The notes beneath the pieces were generated by a model. That model worked only from the letters and a program-made list of their open reading frames with translations. It had not been told where the DNA came from and did no database searches. Position numbers and translations under genes: made by a program. From positions 124,001 to 188,000 of the forward strand of contig JBCBET010000005.1 in assembly GCA_038528385.1 (NCBI GenBank): a DNA stretch of 64,000 nucleotides. Reading direction: 5' to 3'. How positions within the stretch are numbered: position 1 is the first letter of the stretch; each line of letters begins with the position of its first letter. Source of the stretch: Shimia_B sp038528385. GTDB lineage: Bacteria > Pseudomonadota > Alphaproteobacteria > Rhodobacterales > Rhodobacteraceae. Positions 43,566-52,195 of this stretch are shown piece after piece.

Positions 43566-44972
43566 TCAGAAGTGGATGGCGCGGTCCCACGCGTCGAGCG
43601 TGCTTTCGTGCATCATCTCGCTGAGCGTCGGGTGCGGGAAGACCGTCTCCATGAGGTCCTCTTCCGTGGTCTCGAGCTTTTGCCCGATGACATAGCCCTG
43701 GATCATCTCGGTGACCTCGGCGCCCACCATGTGCGCCCCGAGAAGCTCGCCGGTTTTCGCGTCGAAGACGGTCTTCACCAGTCCCTCGGGCTCGCCCAGC
43801 GCGATGGCCTTGCCGTTCCCGATGAAGGGGAAGCGGCCCACCTTGATCTCGCGGCCCGTCTCCTTGGCCTTGGCTTCGGTGAGACCCACGGAGGCGACCT
43901 GCGGGTGGCAATAGGTGCAGCCGGCGATGGCCTCGGGCTTCACCGGGTGCACGTTGTTCTTGCCCGCGATGAGCTCGGCCACCATGACCCCCTCGTGGGA
44001 GGCCTTGTGCGCGAGCCAGGGCCCGTTCGTGGCGTCACCGATGACGAAGAGCCCCTCCACGCCCGTCCGGCAATACTCATCGGTCACGGCAAAGGAGCGG
44101 TCGAGCTTCACGCCCGCCTCCTCCAGACCGATGCCCGAGGTGTTGGCCACGATCCCCACGGCGGAGATGACGGTGTCGAACTCCTCGGTGGTGACCTTGC
44201 CGCCCTCTTCGATGTGCGCGGTGACCTTGCCGCCAGCGCCGTTGGGCTTGCGGTCGAGTTTCTTGACCATCGCCTTGGCGCGGATCTTCATGCCTTGCTT
44301 CTCGAAGGACTTCTTCGCGAAGGCGGAGATCTCTTCGTCCTCCACCGGCAGGATGCGGTCCATGACCTCCACGACCGTCGTGTCGCAACCCAGCGTGTTG
44401 TAGAAGCTGGCGAATTCGATGCCGATGGCGCCCGATCCGATCACGAGGAGCTTCTTGGGCATGCGCGGCGGCACGAGCGCGTGTTTGTAGGTCCAGACGA
44501 GATCGCCGTCGGCCTCGAGACCCGGCAGCTCCCGCGCGCGGGCGCCGGTCGCCACGATGATGTTCTTGGCGGTGAGTTCCTCGGTGCCCTTGTCGGTCTT
44601 CACGGTGACGCGGCCCTTACCGGCGAGCGTCGCCTCGCCCATGATGGCCGTCACCTTGTTCTTCTTCAGGAGGTGCCCCACCCCGCCGTTGAGCTGCTTG
44701 GCCACCGCTCGGGAGCGCGCGACGACGGCGTCGAGGTCGTAATCGATGCCAGAGGCTTTCAGGCCGAATTCCTTGGCGCGGTGCATCAGGTGGAAGACCT
44801 CGGAGGAGCGCAGCATCGCCTTCGTCGGAATGCAGCCCCAGTTCAGGCAGATGCCGCCCATATGCTCGCGTTCCACAACGGCGACCTTGAGGCCGAGCTG
44901 CGCGCCGCGGATCGCGGCCACGTAGCCGCCGGGCCCCGCGCCGATGACGACCATGTCGAAATTCTGAGCCAT
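43566..44972 (-). CDS. lpdA: dihydrolipoyl dehydrogenase (E3)
   Basis: LpdA (468 residues) reoxidises dihydrolipoamide for 2-oxoacid dehydrogenase complexes and the glycine cleavage system, passing electrons to NAD. The FAD motif GAGPGGYVAA (11-20) is followed by the redox disulfide GICLNWGCIPTKA with Cys42 and Cys47, a second Rossmann motif GSGAIGIEFASFY, and the C-terminal FPHPTLSEMMHES with the catalytic His/Glu pair. No pdh or suc genes are adjacent, so it may be shared by several complexes. A near-perfect 22-base palindrome lies 21 bases before the ATG and a terminator follows on this strand. Confidence 0.96.
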   Translation of the reverse strand: MAQNFDMVVIGAGPGGYVAAIRGAQLGLKVAVVEREHMGGICLNWGCIPTKAMLRSSEVFHLMHRAKEFGLKASGIDYDLDAVVARSRAVAKQLNGGVGHLLKKNKVTAIMGEATLAGKGRVTVKTDKGTEELTAKNIIVATGARARELPGLEADGDLVWTYKHALVPPRMPKKLLVIGSGAIGIEFASFYNTLGCDTTVVEVMDRILPVEDEEISAFAKKSFEKQGMKIRAKAMVKKLDRKPNGAGGKVTAHIEEGGKVTTEEFDTVISAVGIVANTSGIGLEEAGVKLDRSFAVTDEYCRTGVEGLFVIGDATNGPWLAHKASHEGVMVAELIAGKNNVHPVKPEAIAGCTYCHPQVASVGLTEAKAKETGREIKVGRFPFIGNGKAIALGEPEGLVKTVFDAKTGELLGAHMVGAEVTEMIQGYVIGQKLETTEEDLMETVFPHPTLSEMMHESTLDAWDRAIHF

Positions 44973-44992
44973 TCTTCAGACCTTTCTCAAGC

Positions 44993-45014
44993 GTTTGTTG
45001 AACGTTAAACAAAC
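44993..45014 (-). promoter_or_regulatory. near-perfect 22-base palindrome upstream of lpdA
   Basis: GTTTGTT (44993-44999) and AACAAAC (45008-45014) are perfect inverted arms, and the centre AACGTT (45001-45006) is itself palindromic; only one mismatched pair breaks the 22 bases. It begins 21 bases upstream of the lpdA start in AT-rich sequence that contrasts with the surroundings. The shape is that of a dimeric repressor or activator operator. I do not know the regulator. Confidence 0.6.
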
Positions 45015-45094
45015 TCACCCAAGGTCAAAAGGGGGTGCGGGCGAACTCGGCGGCAATGCCGCACTGCGCCCGAAGCATAGCTCGCAGCCTCCCG

Positions 45095-45673
45095 TCAGGC
45101 GTGCTCGTCCACCTGGCGGAGCACGCTGCCATAGCCGCCAAGATCGAGATATTCCCGCTCCGGCCCCGTCATGCGACGTCCCAACGCCGCGTTGCGCGTG
45201 GGAAAGCGGCCATAGCGGCGGATGATCTCGCGGTGAGCTTTGGCATGGGGCAGGTTCCGGGCACCGTGCTCCGGCATGCGGGTCGCGAAGAGGCGCACGG
45301 CGCGGTCTTGGTCCGGCAGGCATTCCGAATGCATGAGCGGCATGTAGAAGAACTGCCGCGCAGGCTCGTCGATGCGGCAATCCCAGTTCTTGTCGATGGC
45401 CATCTTGGCCGCGGCGAGGGCGTAGTCGTCCGAGGCGAAGGCATCGCCGGTGTCGCGGAACATGTTGCGGGGAAACTGGTCCATCAAGAGGATGTAGGCG
45501 AGCGTCCCCGACGGATAGGTGAGCCAGAGCCCGTAACGCCCCTCCATCGCCTCGTGCCAGCCCGCTTCGAACCGGATCCGGATGGCGGCGTCGAGCTCTT
45601 CCCCGCCGCGGTACCAATCCGCGGGCGTCAGCTCATCGAGCCAGTATCCAAGTATGTCCTCCGGCGTCGTCAT
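45095..45673 (-). CDS. DUF924 family protein
   Basis: A 192-residue all-helical protein of the DUF924 family. The family motifs are visible: ILGYWLDELTPADWYRGG near the start, the LLMDQFPRNMFRDTGDAFASD signature (about residues 61-81), FFYMPLMHSE (about 109-118) and GRFPTRNAALGR. The fold is TPR-like, and the family has no established reaction. ATG 45673 is chosen behind GAGGGAG; upstream residues are unlike the family. It lies upstream of lpdA on the same strand with a 122-base gap that holds the palindrome. Confidence 0.88.
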   Translation of the reverse strand: MTTPEDILGYWLDELTPADWYRGGEELDAAIRIRFEAGWHEAMEGRYGLWLTYPSGTLAYILLMDQFPRNMFRDTGDAFASDDYALAAAKMAIDKNWDCRIDEPARQFFYMPLMHSECLPDQDRAVRLFATRMPEHGARNLPHAKAHREIIRRYGRFPTRNAALGRRMTGPEREYLDLGGYGSVLRQVDEHA

Positions 45674-45736
45674 GGCGCCTGCTCCCTCGCTTGTCCCGGT
45701 CCGTAGGCTGGGCACGGGAACCGCAAAAGGCAAGGC

Positions 45737-47032
45737 TTAGGCCGCGCGATCCGGCGTTTCCCCGTCCTTTGTCTCCTCGCCGCCCTCTTCGGCGGCGTCG
45801 AAATAGTATTCCTGGGCGGCCTCGAAGGCCACGGGCGAGGAGGCGGGCGAGAGCGGCGCGTAGCTCGTCGCCTCGTAGCCCTCTTCGCCGTAGCTGCTCG
45901 GGCGGCGCGTCATGCGGTAGGCCGCGTAGGCCGCGAGCCCCAGAAGAAGCACGGTGAGAAACAGGAAAAATCCCTGCGGCCCCACCGTCCCCATGACCCA
46001 GCCCGTGATGAGCGGGCCGAAGATCGCGCCCAGGCCGTTGATGAAGATGAGCCCGCCCGAGGCCGCCGCCATGTCCTCGTATTCAATGAAGTCGTTGGTG
46101 TAGGCGATGAGGAGCGCATAGAGCGGGTTGGCCGCCCCGCCGATGAAGAACGACGCCACGAGGATCGCCGGGAAGGAGAACGGCAGCACGAAGGCAAAGA
46201 GCGCCGCACCTCCGCCGAGGGCTGCGATGTATAGGATCAGAACGCGCCGATCCATCCGGTCCGAGAGGTAGCCGATGGGGTATTGCAGCACCACGGCGCC
46301 GATATAAAGCGTCGCCACGAAGAGGGAGACCTGCTGTACGCTCATCCCCGCCTGCGTGCCGTAGACCGCCGACATGCCGAACATGGCCGAAAAGACGCCG
46401 CCGAGCAGCGCCATGCCCATGCAGCCCAGCGGCGAGATCCGGGTGAGCTGGCGCAGCGTCATGGGCTTCGTTGAATCGAAGGCCGGGGTGGGCGAGATCG
46501 ACAGGAGGATCGGCGCGAAGGCCAGGCTCACGAGCACCGATGGAATGATAAAGAGCTCGAACCCCGACGGATCGCCGAAGCCGATGATCGCCTGGGCCGC
46601 CACGACGCCCGTCATCTGCACGATCATGTAGAGCGAAAGCGCCTGTCCCCGGTTCTCCTTCGTGGTGGCGTTGTTGAGCCAGCTTTCTGCGGTCACGTAG
46701 ACGCCCGAGAAGCAAAAGCCGATGATCGCCCGCCCCAGCGTCCACGCGATGGGGTCCGTGAGCACGGGAAAGAGGATCAGCACCGCCGAAATCAGCGACC
46801 CGAGCGCCGCGAAGACCCGCACGTGCCCCACGCGGCGGATGAGCTCCGGCGTGGCCCGCGACCCGCCGAGAAAGCCGGCGAAATAGGCCGACATCACGAT
46901 AGACATCTCCAGCGTCGAAAAGCCCTCGAGGCCGCCCCGCACACCCAGGAGCGTGCCCTGGACGCCGTTGCCCACCATGAGGAGGCCCATTCCAAGCAAC
47001 AGCGCCCAGGCGCTCGCCACCACAGCCCGCAT
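45737..47032 (-). CDS. MFS transporter
   Basis: A 12-segment major facilitator of 431 residues, beginning with MRAVVASAWALLLGMGLLMV. The loop after the second segment (GFLGGSRATPELIRRVGHVRVF) and the central YLSDRMDRRVLI are typical. The C-terminal cytoplasmic tail is acidic (about residues 385-431). The resemblance is to the YcaD-like group of uncharacterised transporters, and the substrate is unknown. ATG 47032 has AAGGA at the right distance; the upstream in-frame extension is basic and unlike the family. Located downstream of queA. Confidence 0.85.
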   Translation of the reverse strand: MRAVVASAWALLLGMGLLMVGNGVQGTLLGVRGGLEGFSTLEMSIVMSAYFAGFLGGSRATPELIRRVGHVRVFAALGSLISAVLILFPVLTDPIAWTLGRAIIGFCFSGVYVTAESWLNNATTKENRGQALSLYMIVQMTGVVAAQAIIGFGDPSGFELFIIPSVLVSLAFAPILLSISPTPAFDSTKPMTLRQLTRISPLGCMGMALLGGVFSAMFGMSAVYGTQAGMSVQQVSLFVATLYIGAVVLQYPIGYLSDRMDRRVLILYIAALGGGAALFAFVLPFSFPAILVASFFIGGAANPLYALLIAYTNDFIEYEDMAAASGGLIFINGLGAIFGPLITGWVMGTVGPQGFFLFLTVLLLGLAAYAAYRMTRRPSSYGEEGYEATSYAPLSPASSPVAFEAAQEYYFDAAEEGGEETKDGETPDRAA

Positions 47033-47135
47033 CGCACCGATCCTTCGCCTGCGCTTCTGCGGCGCGGCTACGCCCGAATCGAAGAGGCGTCCACCCTGGA
47101 GCGGACACAAATGTCGGTTTCAGACTGCCCGCCCC

Positions 47136-48191
47136 TCAGGGGCGCTCGGGCCAGAGGAGCGATGCATCGCCGTAGGAGAAGAAACGGTAGGCCTCCGCGA
47201 TGGCATGGGCATAGACGGCGTCGACCCGGGGCTTCCCGATGAAGGCGCTCACGAGCATCATGAGCGTCGATTTCGGCAGGTGGAAATTGGTCATGAGCCC
47301 GTCGCAAAGCGCGAACTCGAAGCCCGGGGTGATGAAGATGTCGGTCTCGCCCCGCCAGGCCGTCAACTCTCCGGTGCGCGCCGCGGTCTCCAGGAGGCGC
47401 ATGGCCGTCGTGCCCACGGGGATGACCCGCCCGCCCTGGGCCTTCGTCTCGGTGATCTCGGCGGCCGCCTCCGCGGGCACCTCGCCCCATTCGGCATGCA
47501 TCTTGTGGTCCGCGATATCGTCGACCTTCACGGGCAGGAACGTGCCCGCCCCCACGTGGAGCGTGACGAAGGAATGCGCCACGCCGCGCCGCGCGAGGCT
47601 GGCCATGACGCCCTCGTCGAAATGGAGCGAGGCCGTGGGTGCCGCGATGGCGCCGGCATGGCGGGCGAAGATCGGCTGGTAATCCGTGCGGTCCCGCGCA
47701 TCGGCGGGACGTTTGGCCGCGATGTAGGGGGGCAGCGGCATGTGGCCCGCCGCATTGAGCGCGGCATCGAAATCCGCGCCCGCGAGGGAGAAGGCGAGCC
47801 GCCCCTGCCCGTCGCTCTTCGATACGAGGCGGGCCGAGAGGCCCGCGCCGAAAACGATCCCCTCCCCCTCGGCGACTTTTCTCAGCGGCTTGAGGAGCGC
47901 GGTCCAGGTGCCATCGGCCTCGGGCTGGAGGAGCGTCACCTCGATCTTCGCGCTCACCGCGCCCTGCGCGCTCGCCCGCGTGCGGGTGCCGAAGAGGCGC
48001 GCGGGAATGACCTTCGTGTCATTGAAGACGAGCCGGTCGCCGGGATGCAGGTGATCGGCGAGGTCGCGTACGACCGCGTCCTTCAGCCCCGAGGGATGGG
48101 AGACGAGGAGCCGCGCCGCGCTCCGCGGGACAGGCGGCCGCGTGGCGATGAGCGCCTCGGGGAGCGTGAAATCGAAGTCGGAGAGTTTCAT
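47136..48191 (-). CDS. queA: tRNA preQ1(34) S-adenosylmethionine ribosyltransferase-isomerase
   Basis: QueA (351 residues) transfers the ribosyl part of SAM onto preQ1 at tRNA position 34, giving epoxyqueuosine. The start MKLSDFDFTLPEALIATRPPVPRSAARLL and the motifs FNDTKVIPARLFG, MPLPPYIA, PTASLHFDE and HVGAGTFLPVKVDDI are all QueA hallmarks. The length is normal. tgt, often its neighbour, is not in the window. It sits between the AsmA-like gene (19 bases upstream) and an MFS transporter. Confidence 0.96.
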   Translation of the reverse strand: MKLSDFDFTLPEALIATRPPVPRSAARLLVSHPSGLKDAVVRDLADHLHPGDRLVFNDTKVIPARLFGTRTRASAQGAVSAKIEVTLLQPEADGTWTALLKPLRKVAEGEGIVFGAGLSARLVSKSDGQGRLAFSLAGADFDAALNAAGHMPLPPYIAAKRPADARDRTDYQPIFARHAGAIAAPTASLHFDEGVMASLARRGVAHSFVTLHVGAGTFLPVKVDDIADHKMHAEWGEVPAEAAAEITETKAQGGRVIPVGTTAMRLLETAARTGELTAWRGETDIFITPGFEFALCDGLMTNFHLPKSTLMMLVSAFIGKPRVDAVYAHAIAEAYRFFSYGDASLLWPERP

Positions 48192-48210
48192 CGGCGTGGA
48201 CGTTCCGCAG

Positions 48211-51200
48211 CTATTGCGTCACCTCGGGCGGCGCGCGGCGGAAGATTTCCCTGAACATGCCCGGCGTCAAGGCGGAAAGCGGATTGACCGAAACCTCGGG
48301 CGCCGAGGCCGGTCCGCGCAGGTTGAAATTGAAGCCGATCAGGCCCTCGCCGCGCCGCGTGAGGAACGAGCCGATGCTGTTGACGAGGTAGAACGGCGAG
48401 ATCACCCCCTGGAAGTCCATGGCGCGGGCCCGCGTGTCGAAGATCCCGTCCAGCGAGATACCGAGCGAATTGCCCGTGGCGCTCGCTTGCGTCACGATGA
48501 CCTGCTCCGGCGTAAGGCGGAAATCGGCGTCCACCTCCGTGAAGGCGAGCCCGCCGCCATCCATCTGTTCCAGGAGACCCACCACGGAGATCGCCGATAG
48601 AAGCGCCGCCATGGAGGGCGCATCCGTCACGCGGATATTGCTGAGGTCTGCGCGCCCGTCATAGACGCCGTCGCCCGCCCGCGGCTCCAGGAGGAGCGAG
48701 AGGTTGCCGCCCCGCACCTGCCGGAAAAGCCCTGCATCCCGGATCACGCCGCCGCCGTCAGCGCTCTGGATGCGGATGCGGGGGCCGTCGGGCGTGGGCT
48801 CGAGGCGCCCCTCTAGGGCCGCGCCGCCGTTGACCTGCGCGGTGAAAGCGCCGGCGAGGCCTCCGGTCGTCTCGAAGGCGCCGCTCAGCCCCGTGAGCAC
48901 GATGTCCTCGGAGATGACGAGCCGGTCGAGGCCGATATCGAGGGGCGGGCCGGTGCCGTTGCCCGGAGCCGCCCGAAAGCGCGCGCGGCGCAGGTCGAGA
49001 TCGCCCTGGCGCAAGCGCACCGCCGGCGGCAGGCCCGTGCCGCGTCCCAGGAGCGTCAGGCGCCCGGACATCCAGTCGCCCACGGCAAAGCGGTCGAGCT
49101 CGGCGCGCGCGAGCCCGCCGCCCGGCGTCAGGAGGATCCGGCCCTGTGCCGCGAGCCCCGGCCCGGCGAGCCGAAACTCGTCGACCCCGGGCTCCGCGCC
49201 CAGGCGGCCGGCGACAAGGAGTTCACCCGGCGTCCCGGGCGCCTTGACCCAGCCCACCGGGTCCACGGCCACGCGCAACCCCACGAGGTCGGAGGCGAGC
49301 GTGAACCGAGGCCCCTCCCCCTCCGCCCCCTGCGCCCCCTCCGCCCCCTGCGCGGGGAGCGTCATGGCGAAGCGGCCCGTGCCCTCGCCCCGCACGCTTC
49401 CCGGCGGCAGGGCGATCCCGAATTCATCGAGCGCGGCGGGCGACAGCGCCACCTCCGCGCGCAGTTCGCTAGGCTGCGGTCCCTGGCCCAGCACCGCCGA
49501 CCACGCGCCCTCGAAATCGACGCGCCCGAGGCTGCCCTGCCCGGAAACTGTGATCCCGTCATTGGTCACGGCCACGCGCCCGCGGGGCAGCGCGAGCAGC
49601 CGTCCCTCGATGATCTGGGTGCTGCGCAGCCCGAAAAGCTCCGCGCCGATATCCACCGCAACATCAGGGCCGCGGATCCCCGGCTTCATGGGAAAGGAGA
49701 GGCGTCCGGCGACCTCCGCGCGCCCGCCGGCCAGCGTCACAGGGCGCCCGGCCTTGCTCAGGAAGCGGAAGGGTTCCTCGTCGAGGACGGAGAGGACGGC
49801 AGTGATCGTCCCCGCCGCGCGCAGGTCGACCTCCGCGGTGGCGGGTTTCTCGCGCGTGTCGGCGACGTTGAACACCGTGCCAGCGGCATAGAGCTCGCCG
49901 CCCTGGGGCGCCTGCATCTCACCCGCATCCACCATGACCGTGAACTGGTGATCATGGGCTGACATGACGCCCACGCCGCCCGTGACGGGGGGCAGCGTCC
50001 GCAGGATGCGCAAGGTGGCGTCGCGGAAGCGCTGGGTCATGGAAACGGTGGGCTTTTCTCCCGGCACGGTGCGCACCGACCAGCGCGCCGCCTCGATCGT
50101 GCCCTCCTCGATATTGGCCGCGATCCAGCGGCGGAGGCCCGGGCGCACGCTCTCGGGCCAGAGTTCCAGCGCGCGGGCGGCCGCCACGCGGTCCACGGCG
50201 GCATCGACGGCCACGCGCCAGCCGTCCCGGCGCGCTGCGATCTGCCCGGAGACGACCGCCGTCGTCTCCCCGTCCACCACGACCCCCTGCCCGATATCGA
50301 GCGTGAAGGGATCGAGGCGCAGGCGGAAATCGGCGGCCACGCGGTCGAGCGCGCGGGGCGCGTCGTAGAGCCCGCCGGGATTGCCTTCGATATGGTCCAC
50401 CGTGAACTGTCCCACGATCTCCTGCGGGGCGAGGCCGCGGAAGTCCTGGAGCTGGGCCGTGCCGTGGGCAGTCGCGGAGCCCCAGTCGGTCTCCAGGGCG
50501 ATCTCCTCGAAGCTCAGGCGCTGCAGCGCGCGGTCGAATTCGAGCGCCATGAAGGCTTTCTCGAAGGGGATCGGGCGGCTCGCCCGGTTGGGGCGCAGGG
50601 CCCCGGCGCCGAGCTCGAGCGAGCCCTCCAGCGCCGCGAGGCCCCCTGGCCCAACGCTCGTGCGCATGGCCACCGACACGGGCGCGTCGAGCACCTCGAG
50701 CCAGGCGAGCGCCGGCACCTGGCTCGCGAGGTCGGCGGAGGCGGCATCCTCCACGACCGCGGCCACCGAAAGCTGGCCTGTGGCCCCCTCGCGGCCGATG
50801 GACAGCGACAGCGACGCGAGGTCCTGGCGGCCGGTGAGCACCGCCGCCTCCACCGTCAGGAGGAGGTCGCCGCCCTCGCGGAAGAGCCGGAGCTGCCCGC
50901 CATCGCCGGTCCAGTTCCCGCCGGTGACGCTGTCCTGGTAGTTGACGGTGACGTTCTCGGCGGAAATCTCCACGAGGCGCGCAAAACCGGGACGGGCCAG
51001 CGCCGCGTCGATCTCCGCAAAGAGCGCGGCGACATCGCTCAACGCGCCGAGCCCGCCGGTGGAGGCCTGCCCCAAAGAGACGTCGAAGCGGCCATCGGGC
51101 CCGCGGGCCACGCGCAGCACGGCGCCGGACATGTCGAGCCGGCGGAGCGCCACCTCCCCGCCGAGAAGCGCGTCGAGGGCCAGATCGCCGCGCAGGCGGT

Positions 51201-51492
51201 TGAGGTCGAGCACCACCGCGCCCGCCTGGGTAACCTCGACATCCTCGAGGTAAATCTGCGGATGGTAGCCCCGGTCGAGACCCACGCGGATCGCCCCGAA
51301 GCTGAGCCCGCCGCCCGGCACGAGGTCCTCGGCCTCGGCATTGACCTTCTGGGTGACCCAGCCGCCCACCGGCACCGGGTCCGCCTGCAAGCGCAGGACA
51401 CCTGCGAAGGCCGCCAGCACGAGGAGACCCACGAGACCGCCGAGGACCCAGGGCCAGCGCCGTCTCCTCCGGATTGCGCGTTCTTCCACCAC
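48211..51492 (-). CDS. AsmA/YhdP-like inner-membrane-anchored protein
   Basis: A large protein of 1093 residues. An N-terminal arginine-rich stretch and one membrane helix (about residues 14-33) anchor a long periplasmic region rich in beta strands, with an AsmA-type C-terminal domain (about 900-1080; NGGAALEGRLEPTPDG, RVTDAPSMAALLSAISVVGLLEQMDGGGLAFTEVDADF). YhdP/AsmA-like proteins form bridges for phospholipid traffic between inner and outer membrane in Gram-negative bacteria. Start codon GTG 51492 lies behind AAAGGG, with a second GTG at the next codon as the alternative. It is next to queA on the same strand and divergent from bcp. Confidence 0.88.
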   Translation of the reverse strand: MVEERAIRRRRRWPWVLGGLVGLLVLAAFAGVLRLQADPVPVGGWVTQKVNAEAEDLVPGGGLSFGAIRVGLDRGYHPQIYLEDVEVTQAGAVVLDLNRLRGDLALDALLGGEVALRRLDMSGAVLRVARGPDGRFDVSLGQASTGGLGALSDVAALFAEIDAALARPGFARLVEISAENVTVNYQDSVTGGNWTGDGGQLRLFREGGDLLLTVEAAVLTGRQDLASLSLSIGREGATGQLSVAAVVEDAASADLASQVPALAWLEVLDAPVSVAMRTSVGPGGLAALEGSLELGAGALRPNRASRPIPFEKAFMALEFDRALQRLSFEEIALETDWGSATAHGTAQLQDFRGLAPQEIVGQFTVDHIEGNPGGLYDAPRALDRVAADFRLRLDPFTLDIGQGVVVDGETTAVVSGQIAARRDGWRVAVDAAVDRVAAARALELWPESVRPGLRRWIAANIEEGTIEAARWSVRTVPGEKPTVSMTQRFRDATLRILRTLPPVTGGVGVMSAHDHQFTVMVDAGEMQAPQGGELYAAGTVFNVADTREKPATAEVDLRAAGTITAVLSVLDEEPFRFLSKAGRPVTLAGGRAEVAGRLSFPMKPGIRGPDVAVDIGAELFGLRSTQIIEGRLLALPRGRVAVTNDGITVSGQGSLGRVDFEGAWSAVLGQGPQPSELRAEVALSPAALDEFGIALPPGSVRGEGTGRFAMTLPAQGAEGAQGAEGEGPRFTLASDLVGLRVAVDPVGWVKAPGTPGELLVAGRLGAEPGVDEFRLAGPGLAAQGRILLTPGGGLARAELDRFAVGDWMSGRLTLLGRGTGLPPAVRLRQGDLDLRRARFRAAPGNGTGPPLDIGLDRLVISEDIVLTGLSGAFETTGGLAGAFTAQVNGGAALEGRLEPTPDGPRIRIQSADGGGVIRDAGLFRQVRGGNLSLLLEPRAGDGVYDGRADLSNIRVTDAPSMAALLSAISVVGLLEQMDGGGLAFTEVDADFRLTPEQVIVTQASATGNSLGISLDGIFDTRARAMDFQGVISPFYLVNSIGSFLTRRGEGLIGFNFNLRGPASAPEVSVNPLSALTPGMFREIFRRAPPEVTQ

Positions 51493-51559
51493 GGAGCGCC
51501 CTTTAACCGGCCCCGGCGCCGCCTAGAACAAGGCACATCAACGCACGGGAGACCATCTC

Positions 51560-52021
51560 ATGATCAACGAAGGCGACACCGCCCCCGATTTCACCCTGCC
51601 CCGCGACGGCGACGGCGCGCTGACGCTGTCGGCTCTGCGTCCCAAGGCGGTCGTCCTCTATTTCTACCCCAAGGATGACACGCCCGGCTGCACCAAGGAA
51701 GCGGTTGCCTTCACCGAAAGCGTGGAGGACTTCGCCGCCGCCGGGGCCGTCATCGTGGGCGTATCGAAGGACCCGGTGAAAAAGCACGACAAGTTCATCG
51801 CCAAGCACGACCTCAAGATCGCGCTGGTGAGCGACGAGGAGAGCGACGTCTGCGAAACCTACGGCACATGGGTCGAAAAGAGCATGTACGGCAAGACCTA
51901 CATGGGCATCGAGCGGTCCACGTTTCTCATCGACGGGACGGGCAAAGTCGCCCAGATCTGGCGGAAGGTGAAGGTGCCCGGCCACGCCTCCGCCGTGCTC
52001 GAGGCGGTCAAAGGCCTTTGA
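51560..52021 (+). CDS. bcp: thioredoxin-dependent peroxiredoxin, Bcp/PrxQ type
   Basis: A peroxidase of 153 residues that reduces hydrogen peroxide and lipid peroxides with thioredoxin. The peroxidatic Cys44 lies in DDTPGCTKEAVAF. The near resolving cysteine (five residues later in E. coli Bcp) is absent; a cysteine at position 98 (ESDVCETYG) could act instead, as in other PrxQ proteins. The length is normal. An intrinsic terminator follows 16 bases after the stop. Confidence 0.94.
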   Translation: MINEGDTAPDFTLPRDGDGALTLSALRPKAVVLYFYPKDDTPGCTKEAVAFTESVEDFAAAGAVIVGVSKDPVKKHDKFIAKHDLKIALVSDEESDVCETYGTWVEKSMYGKTYMGIERSTFLIDGTGKVAQIWRKVKVPGHASAVLEAVKGL

Positions 52022-52036
52022 TCTTTCGGCGAAATC

Positions 52037-52057
52037 CCGCCGCTTTGCGGCGGTTTT
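52037..52057 (+). terminator. intrinsic terminator after bcp
   Basis: CCGCCGC (52037-52043) pairs with GCGGCGG (52047-52053) around TTT, followed by four T bases (52054-52057). Confidence 0.8.
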
Positions 52058-52195
52058 GCCGCAAATTGAGGCCCACGTCGCCCGCCCCTGTTGCGGGGCC
52101 ATGGTGTCGCAGCTACACACCTCGCCAACAGCTCGCAGGTGCGCGGAGGGGACCGACGCGCCTGCCATAAGAGGCAACGGAACGGGGCAGATTTC

